A DNA stretch of 24,612 nt. It comes from Candidatus Cloacimonadota bacterium. GTDB lineage: Bacteria; Cloacimonadota; Cloacimonadia; Cloacimonadales; Cloacimonadaceae. The notes under the pieces are model-generated. The model was not told the DNA's origin and did no database searches. It was given only the letters and a program-made list of their open reading frames with translations. The translations under genes and the position numbers were made by a program. This document shows, one piece after another, positions 15,081-23,138 of the stretch. The stretch covers positions 1 through 24,612 of the forward strand of contig JAEWNJ010000059.1 of NCBI GenBank assembly GCA_023392795.1, written 5' to 3'. Numbering within the stretch: position 1 is the first letter of the stretch; each line of letters opens with the position of its first letter.

Positions 15081-16465
15081 TGTGCGGAATATTGGGAGTT
15101 TACGGTAACAAAGACGCCGCCAAGCTGGTGGCATTGGGGCTATTTGCCATTCAACACCGGGGGCAGGAAAGCTGTGGCATGGCTGTATCGGACGGACGGA
15201 TTATTCGCCTGCGCAAAAAGATGGGTCTGGTGAAGGAAGTATTTAGCGCGGATAAACTGGCGGAATTGCCCGGCAGAATCGCCATCGGACATGTACGCTA
15301 CCCCACCAAGGGGTCAGCCACGGAGTTCAATACCCAGCCGCATGTGGTGGAGACTCTTGCGGGGCCGGCATACGGACTGGCTTCCAATGGCGATCTGGTA
15401 AATTACAACGCCATGCGCGCCTTTCTGGAAAAGGAAAACGTCTATTTCAAGAGCGATAACGACGGCGAACTGCTGGTGAAATACATCGCTTGGCAGGTGA
15501 TGCGCAAGGGTGAAGGGATCATCGAAGCCATCCATCATCTCATGCGGGAGATCAGAGGAGCATATTCCACAGTGCTTTGCACTCGCGACGCCATGTATAT
15601 GTTCCGCGATCCGCACAGCATCCGTCCCATGGTGTGGGGCAAGATGGAGGACGGCACGGTGGTGGTAGCCTCAGAGAGCTGCGCGCTGGATACTTTGGGT
15701 GTATATGATCGCAGAGAGATTCCGCCCGCAGGGATCGTGAAGGTTAGTGAAGACGGCATCAGGGTGATCGAGAACGATCCTGATCTCTACCGCACAGTGA
15801 AGCGTCCGCAGCATTGCATATTTGAGCATATTTACTTTTCCCGACCGGATAGTTTTCACTTTGGCGAGGATGTATTTCATGTGCGTGAAAAGCTGGGCGC
15901 GGCTCTGGCAGAGATGGATAAAGGACTGAAAGCGGACTATGTGGTCCCCGTGCCCGATTCATCGAATTTCATCGGACTGGGCTATAGCAATGCCTCGGGC
16001 ATCCCTTTGTCCCTGGGTTTGATCCGAAATCACTACATCGGACGCACCTTCATCAAGCCGGAGCAGACCATCCGCGATGAAAGCGTACGGCAGAAGTTTA
16101 ACGTGTTGCCAAATTTCTTTAAGGACAAGCGGATCGTCCTGATCGACGATAGCATCGTGCGCGGTACCACGATCCGCAAGATCGTGCGCCTGATCAAATC
16201 TGCCGGAGCCAAAGAGATTCATCTGCGCATCGGTAGCCCACAAGTGCGATATAGCTGTTTTTACGGCATCGATACACCCAGCCCCAAAGAATTGGTGGCA
16301 AACTGCTACAGCATGGACGAGATCCAAGCCAGGGTGGAAGTGGATAGTCTGAAACACATAGCCATCGAAGGATTGCGTTCGTGCGTTGATAATCCCGATG
16401 ATTACTGTTTCGCCTGTTTTAACGGGGATTATCCCCTGGGAGTGGCTGATGCCAAAGATGCCTGA
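15080..16465 (+). CDS. purF: Amidophosphoribosyltransferase PurF, iron-sulfur type without propeptide
   Basis: A 461-aa enzyme for the first committed step of purine synthesis: PRPP plus glutamine to phosphoribosylamine. The N-terminal glutaminase begins directly with catalytic Cys2 (MCGILGVYGN) and has HRGQES and GHVRYPTKG. The phosphoribosyltransferase half holds the PRPP loop VLIDDSIVRGTT (353-364). Four cysteines, C246 (HCIFEHIYF), C393 (YSCFYGID), C443 and C446 (CFAC), sit where Bacillus-type PurF ligates a 4Fe-4S cluster. The Bacillus enzyme has a cleaved propeptide, but here only Met would be removed. The ATG overlaps the plsY stop by one base. Confidence 0.95.
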   Translation: MCGILGVYGNKDAAKLVALGLFAIQHRGQESCGMAVSDGRIIRLRKKMGLVKEVFSADKLAELPGRIAIGHVRYPTKGSATEFNTQPHVVETLAGPAYGLASNGDLVNYNAMRAFLEKENVYFKSDNDGELLVKYIAWQVMRKGEGIIEAIHHLMREIRGAYSTVLCTRDAMYMFRDPHSIRPMVWGKMEDGTVVVASESCALDTLGVYDRREIPPAGIVKVSEDGIRVIENDPDLYRTVKRPQHCIFEHIYFSRPDSFHFGEDVFHVREKLGAALAEMDKGLKADYVVPVPDSSNFIGLGYSNASGIPLSLGLIRNHYIGRTFIKPEQTIRDESVRQKFNVLPNFFKDKRIVLIDDSIVRGTTIRKIVRLIKSAGAKEIHLRIGSPQVRYSCFYGIDTPSPKELVANCYSMDEIQARVEVDSLKHIAIEGLRSCVDNPDDYCFACFNGDYPLGVADAKDA

Positions 16466-17435
16466 TTTCTCTGGGCTTTGCGCCAGATTCAAAGACCTGA
16501 ACGTGGTGGTACTGGGTGATATGATGCTGGATAGCTATCAATGGGGTAAAGTGCAGAGAATATCGCCAGAAGCTCCGGTTCCGGTGATTGAGATCAACCG
16601 GGAGGAATACCGCCTGGGCGGAGCAGCCAATGCTGCCCTGAACCTCGGTGCCCTGGGCGCGAACGTGATGGCCATTGGTCTGATCGGAAACGGCCCCAAC
16701 GGCACTAAGATGCAGGAACTCTTCAGCACCAATCACCTGGATTCCTCGGGATTGATCAAGGATGCTAGCCGCAAAACCACCATCAAGACGAGGATCGGAG
16801 CGGCGAATCAACAAATCGTGCGCATCGATCACGAGGATACGCATTACCTCAGCCCGGAGATCGCCGCATTGGTAAAGACAAAGCTGGAGCGCCACCTCAA
16901 GGCTGCAGATATGCTGATTATCGAGGATTATAACAAGGGTCTGCTGAGTCCGGAACTCATAGCCCAGGTGCTGCAGCTCTGCCGCGAACTGGGAATCCCG
17001 GTGAGTGTGGATCCCAAGCAAAAGAACTTCTTTGCCTATGAAGGAGTGGATATCTTTAAGCCGAATTATATCGAGTTGCAGAGCAATCTGGGGCAGAAGT
17101 TCGAGAGTGAGCCAGAGTTCTTTACCGCAGCCACAGCACTGTTGGAACGCATGGGCATGAAACATCTGGTGGTGACTCGGGGCTCTAAAGGGATGTACAT
17201 CTTCCGCAGGGGCGTACAAGCCCTGCATTTGCCGAGCCTTGCCCGCGAAGTGTTTGATGTCTCCGGTGCCGGAGATACCGTGATCAGCGCGCTCAGTCTG
17301 GCCTATGCCGCCGGCGCGGAAATCGCTGATGCTGCAGCCTTTGCCAGCAACGCCGCGGGAGTCGTTTGTGGCAAGATGGGCACAGCCAGCGCTTCTGCTG
17401 CCGAGATTTTGGAATACATCCATGCTGCGCGATAA
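16449..17435 (+). CDS. hldA: D-glycero-beta-D-manno-heptose-7-phosphate kinase (RfaE domain I)
   Basis: A 328-aa PfkB/ribokinase-family enzyme. It has the N-terminal GGAANAALNLGALG signature (57 on) and the C-terminal DVSGAGDT (270-277) with catalytic D276; VVTRGSKGM is the nucleotide-binding stretch. RISPEAPVPV near the start is typical of the HldE kinase domain. It phosphorylates heptose-7-phosphate at C1 for ADP-heptose and LPS core synthesis. The start at 16449 has GGGAG six nt upstream, inside the end of purF (17-nt overlap). An ATG at 16458 is also possible. The adenylyltransferase half is a separate gene next door, so the E. coli HldE fusion is split here. Confidence 0.92.
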   Translation: MPKMPDFSGLCARFKDLNVVVLGDMMLDSYQWGKVQRISPEAPVPVIEINREEYRLGGAANAALNLGALGANVMAIGLIGNGPNGTKMQELFSTNHLDSSGLIKDASRKTTIKTRIGAANQQIVRIDHEDTHYLSPEIAALVKTKLERHLKAADMLIIEDYNKGLLSPELIAQVLQLCRELGIPVSVDPKQKNFFAYEGVDIFKPNYIELQSNLGQKFESEPEFFTAATALLERMGMKHLVVTRGSKGMYIFRRGVQALHLPSLAREVFDVSGAGDTVISALSLAYAAGAEIADAAAFASNAAGVVCGKMGTASASAAEILEYIHAAR

Positions 17436-17904
17436 GATCGTTACCTTGCCCACCCTCCTGGAAAGCCTGGAGTCCCAAAGAGCGAAGGGGCGTAAAGTGG
17501 TTTTCACCAATGGCTGCTTTGATCTGCTGCACGCGGGCCATGTGCTGTATCTGGAGGAAGCCAGGGCTTTGGGCGACATCCTGGTATTGGGGCTGAATAG
17601 CGATAGCTCCGTACAGCGCCTTAAAGGTCCTTCCCGTCCCATAAACAAGCAGGATGAACGCGCTATGGTGCTTGCTGCCCTGGAATCCATCAGCTATGTG
17701 TGCATTTTTGAGGAAGATACCCCCTATGAGCTGATCAAAGCTCTGCAGCCCGACATTCTGGTAAAAGGCGGTGACTGGCCTGTGTCCAGCATCGTGGGCT
17801 CGGACATCGTGCTGGCCAGGGGAGGCCAGGTAAAGAGCCTTGGCTTTAGCGAAGGGCTTTCCAGCACCAATATCATCCAAAGCATTCTGAGAGACGGCAA
17901 ATGA
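17422..17904 (+). CDS. hldC: D-glycero-beta-D-manno-heptose 1-phosphate adenylyltransferase (RfaE domain II)
   Basis: A 161-aa nucleotidyltransferase of the cytidylyltransferase-like fold. It shows VFTNGCFDLLHAGHVLYL with the HAGH motif at 37-40, LNSDSSVQRLKGPSRPI, and GGQVKSLGFSEGLSSTNII with the SST-type ATP-binding signature. It makes ADP-heptose from heptose-1-phosphate. The start at 17422 overlaps the kinase gene by 14 nt and gives the normal domain length. The frame stays open upstream, but that extension does not resemble the family. No gmhB phosphatase or gmhA isomerase is in the window, so the pathway must be completed elsewhere. Confidence 0.93.
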   Translation: MLRDKIVTLPTLLESLESQRAKGRKVVFTNGCFDLLHAGHVLYLEEARALGDILVLGLNSDSSVQRLKGPSRPINKQDERAMVLAALESISYVCIFEEDTPYELIKALQPDILVKGGDWPVSSIVGSDIVLARGGQVKSLGFSEGLSSTNIIQSILRDGK

Positions 17905-18308
17905 CTGAAGAACAGCAAGATGTGGGAATCGTTACGGCGGTAAAGGGCAATGCCGTGAGCGTGGAAATCCAGAGAGGCGGGGGATGTAAATCCTGCGCGC
18001 TAAGGGGGATGTGTTTTTCCAAGAGTACGCCCTCCGTGTTTCATCTACAGAGCGATCTGCCTCTGGCTGTGGGTGACAAAGTGGAGCTATATGTGGCAGA
18101 AGGTGGAAGGATCATAGCCAGCATGCTCATCTTCGGGCTGCCAGTGTTCTTTCTCTTTCTGGGGTTCATCCTGGCAAGCTTGTGGTTCTCTGAATTGATC
18201 AGCATATTGTTTGCTTTTGGCACCATGGCGCTTAGCTTTTTAATATTACGGCTTTGTGACCGCTCATTGGGTGGTAAAATCAAGGTCGAGATCGCGAGGA
18301 AGATTTGA
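17901..18308 (+). CDS. RseC/MucC family membrane protein (SoxR-reducing system/sigma-E regulator type)
   Basis: A 135-aa protein. A small N-terminal beta-rich part carries a cysteine cluster (GGGCKSCALRGMCF, a C-x2-C-x5-C pattern). Two membrane segments follow (about 72-92 and 97-115), and then a short basic tail. This is the RseC/MucC layout. Family members act in SoxR reduction with Rnf-like complexes or in envelope-stress sigma control; which applies here cannot be told, and no rnf genes are near. The start overlaps the previous stop in ATGA, and the end overlaps folB in TTGA. Confidence 0.85.
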   Translation: MTEEQQDVGIVTAVKGNAVSVEIQRGGGCKSCALRGMCFSKSTPSVFHLQSDLPLAVGDKVELYVAEGGRIIASMLIFGLPVFFLFLGFILASLWFSELISILFAFGTMALSFLILRLCDRSLGGKIKVEIARKI

Positions 18309-18670
18309 AGATACGTCTAAATGAAATGGTCTTTTATGGCTTTCACGGAGTCCACGACGAAGAGCGCCGCCTGGGACAGAGATTCATCGTTTCTGCCACT
18401 CTGTACACGGACCCTGCTTTGGATGCCAAAATCCACAACCTGGAAGACACGGTGGATTACACCAAGGTGTACGATGATATTCGGGATATCATGGAAGATC
18501 GTGAGCAGCATTTTCAGCTCCTGGAAAACTGCGCCAATGCCATTGCCAACAAATTGCTACACGGCTATCCGCTCATTATGGAAGTAAAGATCTGCATCCA
18601 GAAACCATCCGTGCCCATCCAGGGCAGCCTGAAGAGCGTGGAAGTGGAAGTGCTAAGGACTCGCATGTGA
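18305..18670 (+). CDS. folB: Dihydroneopterin aldolase FolB
   Basis: A 121-aa protein of family length. It has the substrate-binding FYGFHGVHDEERRLGQRF stretch. E20 aligns with the active-site Glu22 of the Staphylococcus enzyme, and the catalytic lysine is K100 (IQKPSVPI). It converts dihydroneopterin to 6-hydroxymethyl-dihydropterin and glycolaldehyde in folate synthesis. The start is a TTG overlapping the RseC-like stop, preceded by GAGGAAG. The next gene, folK, performs the following step and overlaps it in GTGA. Confidence 0.93.
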   Translation: MKIRLNEMVFYGFHGVHDEERRLGQRFIVSATLYTDPALDAKIHNLEDTVDYTKVYDDIRDIMEDREQHFQLLENCANAIANKLLHGYPLIMEVKICIQKPSVPIQGSLKSVEVEVLRTRM

Positions 18671-19140
18671 TCTATCACCTGATCCTGGGATCAAACATGG
18701 ATGAGCCAGAACTGCAGATCAACAAAGCTGTGGATCTGATCGCAGCAGAAGAAGATATCACTCTGCTCAGAAAGTCGTCTCTGGCCATCACCAAAGCTTA
18801 TGGCTACGAAAGGCAGGATGATTTCTTCAATCAGGTATTGGAGATAGAGAGCCAGCTCGCCCCGGAGGCTTTACTGCTGCGTCTGCAGAGCATTGAAGAG
18901 CAAAGAGGCAGGATCAGGGGCTTCAAATGGGGCCCGCGCCGCATAGATATCGATATCCTCCTGGCGGGAGATCTGGTGATCAAAGTGAAGCATCTTGAGA
19001 TACCGCATTACGACTTTCATAATAGGGAATTTGCCCTGAAACTGCTCTGCGAATTGATTCCGGAGCAGATCCATCCCGTATATCATAAGACTATGAGTGA
19101 GCTGCTGGAAGCACTTGGCTCACCCGGAGGAAATAAATGA
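18667..19140 (+). CDS. folK: 2-amino-4-hydroxy-6-hydroxymethyldihydropteridine pyrophosphokinase FolK
   Basis: A 157-aa protein. LILGSNM is at the N-terminus, DDFFNQVLEIE sits in the middle, and the HPPK signature WGPRRIDIDIL carries metal-binding D94 and D96. It transfers pyrophosphate from ATP to hydroxymethyl-dihydropterin. The start is a GTG overlapping the folB stop (GTGA). folP and folC are not present in the window. The end overlaps the glmU-like gene by four bases, with GGAGG near its end serving that gene. Confidence 0.94.
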   Translation: MIYHLILGSNMDEPELQINKAVDLIAAEEDITLLRKSSLAITKAYGYERQDDFFNQVLEIESQLAPEALLLRLQSIEEQRGRIRGFKWGPRRIDIDILLAGDLVIKVKHLEIPHYDFHNREFALKLLCELIPEQIHPVYHKTMSELLEALGSPGGNK

Positions 19141-20165
19141 AAGCACTAGCAGCGATAGTACTTGCTGCCGGTAAGGGCACCCGGATGAAATCCGAGCGTG
19201 CCAAAGTAACCTTTCCCATCGCCGGCAAAGCGATGGTGCAGCGCGTAGTAGATACAGCTCTGGCCCTGAATGCCGAAAGAATATCGGTAGTGGTGGGCTG
19301 GAAAAAGGAAACTGTGGTATCCTGCCTGGAGGAAGACGATCGCCTGGTATTTGTGGAACAGACTGAACAGCTTGGCACGGGTCACGCCGTGATGATGGCA
19401 GATAAGAGTCTGGCAGATTTCCGGGGAGATGTCCTGATCCTGTGTGGAGATGTGCCACTGCTCAGTGCCGATACGGTGCGCAAGCTGCATGATGAGCACA
19501 AGGCCACGGGTGCCGCAGCTACCGTGCTGACCGCAGTGTTGGACGATGCCGGCAAATACGGCAGAATGCTGCGCGACGAGCGGGGGAACATCTGCGGGAT
19601 CGTGGAATACAAGGACGCCAATGAGGAGCAGCGCAAGATTGGGGAGTTTAACACCGGTATTTACTGCTTTGATAAGGCCAGGCTCTTTGATGCTCTATCC
19701 CGGATAAGTAACGACAACGAGCAACACGAGTATTATCTCACTGACACTTTGAGTATCCTCTATCATGCAGGAGAAAAAGTATCGAACGTGATCCTGGAAG
19801 ATCTAATGGAGGTTTCCGGGGTAAACTCTCAGGAACAGCTCGCCCAGTTGGAAGACGTGTATGTGGATAACATCCGCAGGAAATGGCTGAATAGCGGCGT
19901 CATGATGCATAATCCCGCCACCATCTATATCGGGGACGACGTGGAGATCGAAGCCGATGTGGAGATTGGGCAGGGGTGCGTATTAAAGGGCAAGAGCACC
20001 ATCAGCCAGGGAGCGGTATTGGGTCCCAATTGCTATCTGGAAAACGCCGTGATCAGTGATCATAGCATCCTAATGGGGCACAACGTCGTGGTGGACAGTT
20101 TCATCAAAGAACGCGAGATCCTGGATTTTGGCAGCAGAGTGATCGACGAAGAGGATTATGACTAA
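19137..20165 (+). CDS. GlmU-like UDP-N-acetylglucosamine pyrophosphorylase lacking the acetyltransferase half
   Basis: A 342-aa protein against about 455 aa for bifunctional GlmU. The uridylyltransferase half is complete: LAAGKGTRM (9-17), QLGTGHA (78-84), GDVPL (104-108), YGRMLRDERG, GEFNTGIYCF. After the helical linker (about 225-250) there are only a few left-handed beta-helix turns (VEIEADVEIGQGCVLKG, ISQGAVLGPNCYLENAVI). The protein stops about where the acetyltransferase active site would begin; the conserved acetyl-CoA and glucosamine-1-phosphate residues are absent. It probably makes UDP-GlcNAc, or another UDP-sugar, from a ready-made sugar-1-phosphate. GGAGG sits six nt before the ATG. 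The normal stop and following overlap argue against a recent truncation. Confidence 0.85.
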   Translation: MKALAAIVLAAGKGTRMKSERAKVTFPIAGKAMVQRVVDTALALNAERISVVVGWKKETVVSCLEEDDRLVFVEQTEQLGTGHAVMMADKSLADFRGDVLILCGDVPLLSADTVRKLHDEHKATGAAATVLTAVLDDAGKYGRMLRDERGNICGIVEYKDANEEQRKIGEFNTGIYCFDKARLFDALSRISNDNEQHEYYLTDTLSILYHAGEKVSNVILEDLMEVSGVNSQEQLAQLEDVYVDNIRRKWLNSGVMMHNPATIYIGDDVEIEADVEIGQGCVLKGKSTISQGAVLGPNCYLENAVISDHSILMGHNVVVDSFIKEREILDFGSRVIDEEDYD

Positions 20166-20658
20166 GCAATACCTCTATTCACCCTGGCGGATTGACTACA
20201 TCCTGGGTGAAAAAGCCACTGATTGCGTGATGTGCCGCGCCAATTCGCTGGGCGACGATGAAGCGAACCTGATCCTGGACCGGGGAAAGCTATGCTACGT
20301 GATGCTAAACCGTTATCCTTACAACAACGGGCATCTGATGATCGTACCCTACGCCCACAAAAGCACACTGAATGAGCTGGAGCGCGACACCTGGCACGAA
20401 GTGGCAGACACCGTCCGCATCTGCGAGCAGGCTCTGGAAAGAGTCTATCATCCAGATGGGATAAACATCGGCATGAACCTGGGCAACGCAGCCGGTGCTG
20501 GCATCGCGGAGCATCTGCACGTCCACATGGTACCCCGCTGGAATGGGGATAGCAATTTTATGAGTGTGGTTTGCGGTGAAAGGGTGATCCCCGAAGCGTT
20601 TGAGAGCAGTTACTCCAAGCTGAAAGAAGCCATTCTGGCCATCAGGAACCAAGGATGA
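20158..20658 (+). CDS. HIT-family nucleotide hydrolase/phosphorylase (AP4A-type)
   Basis: A 166-aa protein with the histidine-triad motif HLHVHMVPRW (H119, H121, H123). Upstream are CVMC (23-26) and GHLMIVPYAH, as in the zinc-containing AP4A-phosphorylase-like branch. Such enzymes cleave dinucleoside polyphosphates or nucleotide phosphoramidates; the substrate here is unknown. The first eight bases overlap the glmU-like gene end. The stop overlaps the next start (ATGA). Confidence 0.9.
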   Translation: MTKQYLYSPWRIDYILGEKATDCVMCRANSLGDDEANLILDRGKLCYVMLNRYPYNNGHLMIVPYAHKSTLNELERDTWHEVADTVRICEQALERVYHPDGINIGMNLGNAAGAGIAEHLHVHMVPRWNGDSNFMSVVCGERVIPEAFESSYSKLKEAILAIRNQG

Positions 20659-21110
20659 ATGAAGATCTTGATTTGACAAGTAGCCGCCCCCAAAAAAAGT
20701 GGTTCACAAAAGGTCGCCTTTTTACTCTGATCCTGATTGTAGCTGCAGTTTTGGCAGGTTATCTGATCCTGGTTAGGTCACACAGTCCTGCCCCAGATAG
20801 CGATGGCTACGACGAGGATCAGCTTCCGGCCATCAAAGTGGTGATTTTGAACGGCTGCGGTTTTGAACAGTTGGCTTCCGAATTTGCCGCGGCGATATCG
20901 CAGAAGAACATAGAAGTGGTTAGTCTGGGGGATACTCCCCGCCCGATCTACGATAAATCCATCATCGTGATCCGCAAGGGAGATATGCAGGACCTGAAAA
21001 GACTACAAAAGATGACCGGCATCACACGGTGGACCAGCGCGCAGAACGAGTATCACAGCGCCGATTTTGACATCATCGTGGGCCGCGATTACGAATCCTA
21101 CATCAAATGA
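20655..21110 (+). CDS. Membrane-anchored LytR C-terminal domain protein
   Basis: A 151-aa protein. A basic, polar N-terminus is followed by one membrane segment (about 22-41, LFTLILIVAAVLAGYLILV), a short acidic linker and then a single small alpha/beta domain. That domain opens with IKVVILNGCGFEQLASEFA and holds IIVIRKGDMQDLKRLQKMTG and FDIIVGRDY. This matches the stand-alone LytR_C domain often found just upstream of rsfS. The domain faces the periplasm if the N-terminus is inside. Function is not established in the family; a cell-envelope link is inferred. Confidence 0.75.
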   Translation: MNEDLDLTSSRPQKKWFTKGRLFTLILIVAAVLAGYLILVRSHSPAPDSDGYDEDQLPAIKVVILNGCGFEQLASEFAAAISQKNIEVVSLGDTPRPIYDKSIIVIRKGDMQDLKRLQKMTGITRWTSAQNEYHSADFDIIVGRDYESYIK

Positions 21111-21481
21111 TAAACGTGGAGGAGATATTGCAGGACAATATCAAATACCAGGCCATCCTTGAATGGCTAAACGATAAGAAAGCCGAAAACATCCGCACCT
21201 ATGAAGTGCAGGGGAAAACTGACTACACAGACGTTATCGTAGTCTGTGAAGGGAATGCCGATCTGCATAACAAGGCCATTGCCAATCACCTGATCGAAAT
21301 GGCGAAAGAACATAAACTAAGCGTGCTGAGCAAAGAAGGCGTGGATAGTGCCCAATGGATTCTGATCGACCTGGGCGATGTAATCGTCCACATCTTCCTG
21401 CCCCAAACCAGAGATCACTACAAGATAGACGAGCTTTTTGAGAAGGTGAAAAGCCGTAAACCCGAAGAGGACATACAATGA
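21107..21481 (+). CDS. rsfS: Ribosomal silencing factor RsfS (Iojap family)
   Basis: A 124-aa protein of family length. It has DYTDVIVVCEGNADLHNKAIANHL, VDSAQWILIDLGDVIVHIF and the ending RDHYKIDELF, all typical of RsfS. It binds protein L14 on the 50S subunit and blocks subunit joining in starvation or stationary phase. It overlaps both neighbours by four bases (ATGA). Confidence 0.95.
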   Translation: MINVEEILQDNIKYQAILEWLNDKKAENIRTYEVQGKTDYTDVIVVCEGNADLHNKAIANHLIEMAKEHKLSVLSKEGVDSAQWILIDLGDVIVHIFLPQTRDHYKIDELFEKVKSRKPEEDIQ

Positions 21482-23130
21482 TCAAGGAAATCATTCACAA
21501 TCATGTGACAAAGTGTCTGGAACACCTGGGCTTCTCGCATGATAAGGAATATACGGTAGAGATACCGAACAACATTGAGCACGGAGACTTTTCTACCAAT
21601 TGCGCCATGATTTTGGCCAAAGAGAATAAAAAAGCGCCCAAAGTACTGGCAGAAGCCCTGATCAAAGAACTAAAGAAGAATAAAGACTACAAAAAGGTGG
21701 AAATCGCCGGTCCCGGCTTTATAAACTTCCACCTCTCCCCCGCTTTTTTCCAGCGCATCTTCTGGGATATCCATGAACAGGGTGAAAGCTATGGCGTGCA
21801 GGAATTTGGCCAGGGGGAAAAGATATTGCTGGAATTTGTATCCGCCAATCCCACTGGACCCCTTAATATCGTAAGTGCCAGAGCAGCAGCGTTTGGTGAT
21901 ACTCTTTACCGGGTGATGAAACGCGTAGGCTACGCCCCCGCCCGGGAGTTTTACATCAACGACGCCGGCAATCAGGTAGATATCCTGGCCGAATCTCTGG
22001 AATTGCGTCTGCGCGAGCTGCAGGGCGATAAAATAGGCGACTTCCCCTACGAAGCCTATCACGGCGAATATGTGAAGCACCTGGCCCAGAAGCTGAACGC
22101 TACCGAGGGCATCAGGGTGTTTATGATGACCGAAAAGGATCGCATCGATCACCTGAAAGAATTCGCGCTCACTGAGCTCCTGGAAATGCAAAGAACCTCT
22201 CTGGAACGCTTTGACGTGGTCTTCGACGGCTGGGTATCGGAAAAAACCCTGCGTGCGGAAGGCGTGGTGGAGGAAGTGCTATCTTACCTCACAGAAGCCG
22301 ATTGCACATACGAAAAGGAAGATGCCATCTGGTTCGCATCCAGCAAATATGGCGACGATAAGGACCGCGTATTGATGAAATCCGACGGTTCGATCACCTA
22401 TTTTGTGCCTGATCTGGCCTATCACCTCACCAAGATTCAACGGGGATTTACCACTCTGATCGACGTCTTTGGCCCCGATCATCACGGCTATGTACCCCGC
22501 ATCAAAGCGGCTTTTCAGGCCATGGGCTACGATGACAACATGCTGGAGATCATATTCTTGCAGCAGGTAAACCTCTTTGAAAGCGGCGAACGCGTGAAGA
22601 TGAGTAAACGCGCGGGCAAGATCGTGACTATGGACGACCTGATCAACGTGGTGGGCAAGGATGCCGCACGTTACTTCTTCATTGCGCGTAAAGCCAATGC
22701 CCATCTTAACTTCGATCTGGAGCTGGCGCTACAGCAAAACAATGAGAACCCGGTTTATTACTGCCAGTATGCTCATGCCAGAATCTGCAGCATCATCAAG
22801 AAAGCACGCAAGGACAAGCTGTGGCCCAAGAGCTTTAAACAGGAACTCATTACAAAGCTCACCAAGCCTGAAGAACTGGCCATCATTCAGAAGCTGGCTG
22901 ACCTCCCGGAGCTGCTGACCCTGATCGCAGTACACAGAGAGCCTCACCGCCTGAGCACCTATCTGGAAGAGCTGGCGGCCATGATCCACCGTTACTACGC
23001 CAAATATCAGATCATCAGCGCCAAATCCAAAGATCTGTCGCATGCCCGTTTGCTGCTGTTGGATTCCACAAAGACCGTGATGGCAATTGTGTTTGATCTG
23101 ATGGGTATCTCCGCGCCGGAAAAGATGTAA
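21478..23130 (+). CDS. argS: Arginyl-tRNA synthetase
   Basis: A 550-aa class I synthetase. It has the N-terminal additional domain (1-75; VEIPNNIEHGDFSTNCAM), the catalytic core LLEFVSANPTGPL (118-129), REFYINDAGNQ (156-166), GPDHHGYVPR (332-341), KMSKR (374-378) and a DALR anticodon-binding domain (about 430-550; YYCQYAHARICSI). It charges tRNA-Arg. The HIGH box following PTGPL reads NIVS (130-133, bases 21865-21876) rather than the usual H-x-G-H, while KMSK is canonical. The frame is intact, so this is not a decayed gene. The ATG overlaps the rsfS stop. It ends 8 nt before rimI, the only non-overlapping junction in this operon. Confidence 0.95.
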   Translation: MIKEIIHNHVTKCLEHLGFSHDKEYTVEIPNNIEHGDFSTNCAMILAKENKKAPKVLAEALIKELKKNKDYKKVEIAGPGFINFHLSPAFFQRIFWDIHEQGESYGVQEFGQGEKILLEFVSANPTGPLNIVSARAAAFGDTLYRVMKRVGYAPAREFYINDAGNQVDILAESLELRLRELQGDKIGDFPYEAYHGEYVKHLAQKLNATEGIRVFMMTEKDRIDHLKEFALTELLEMQRTSLERFDVVFDGWVSEKTLRAEGVVEEVLSYLTEADCTYEKEDAIWFASSKYGDDKDRVLMKSDGSITYFVPDLAYHLTKIQRGFTTLIDVFGPDHHGYVPRIKAAFQAMGYDDNMLEIIFLQQVNLFESGERVKMSKRAGKIVTMDDLINVVGKDAARYFFIARKANAHLNFDLELALQQNNENPVYYCQYAHARICSIIKKARKDKLWPKSFKQELITKLTKPEELAIIQKLADLPELLTLIAVHREPHRLSTYLEELAAMIHRYYAKYQIISAKSKDLSHARLLLLDSTKTVMAIVFDLMGISAPEKM

Positions 23131-23138
23131 AGACCATT

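Noticed and set aside
16419..17690. Long (423-codon) minus-strand frame opposite hldA
   Set aside because: The length comes from codon bias on the opposite strand of two well-identified enzymes; no recognisable protein features.
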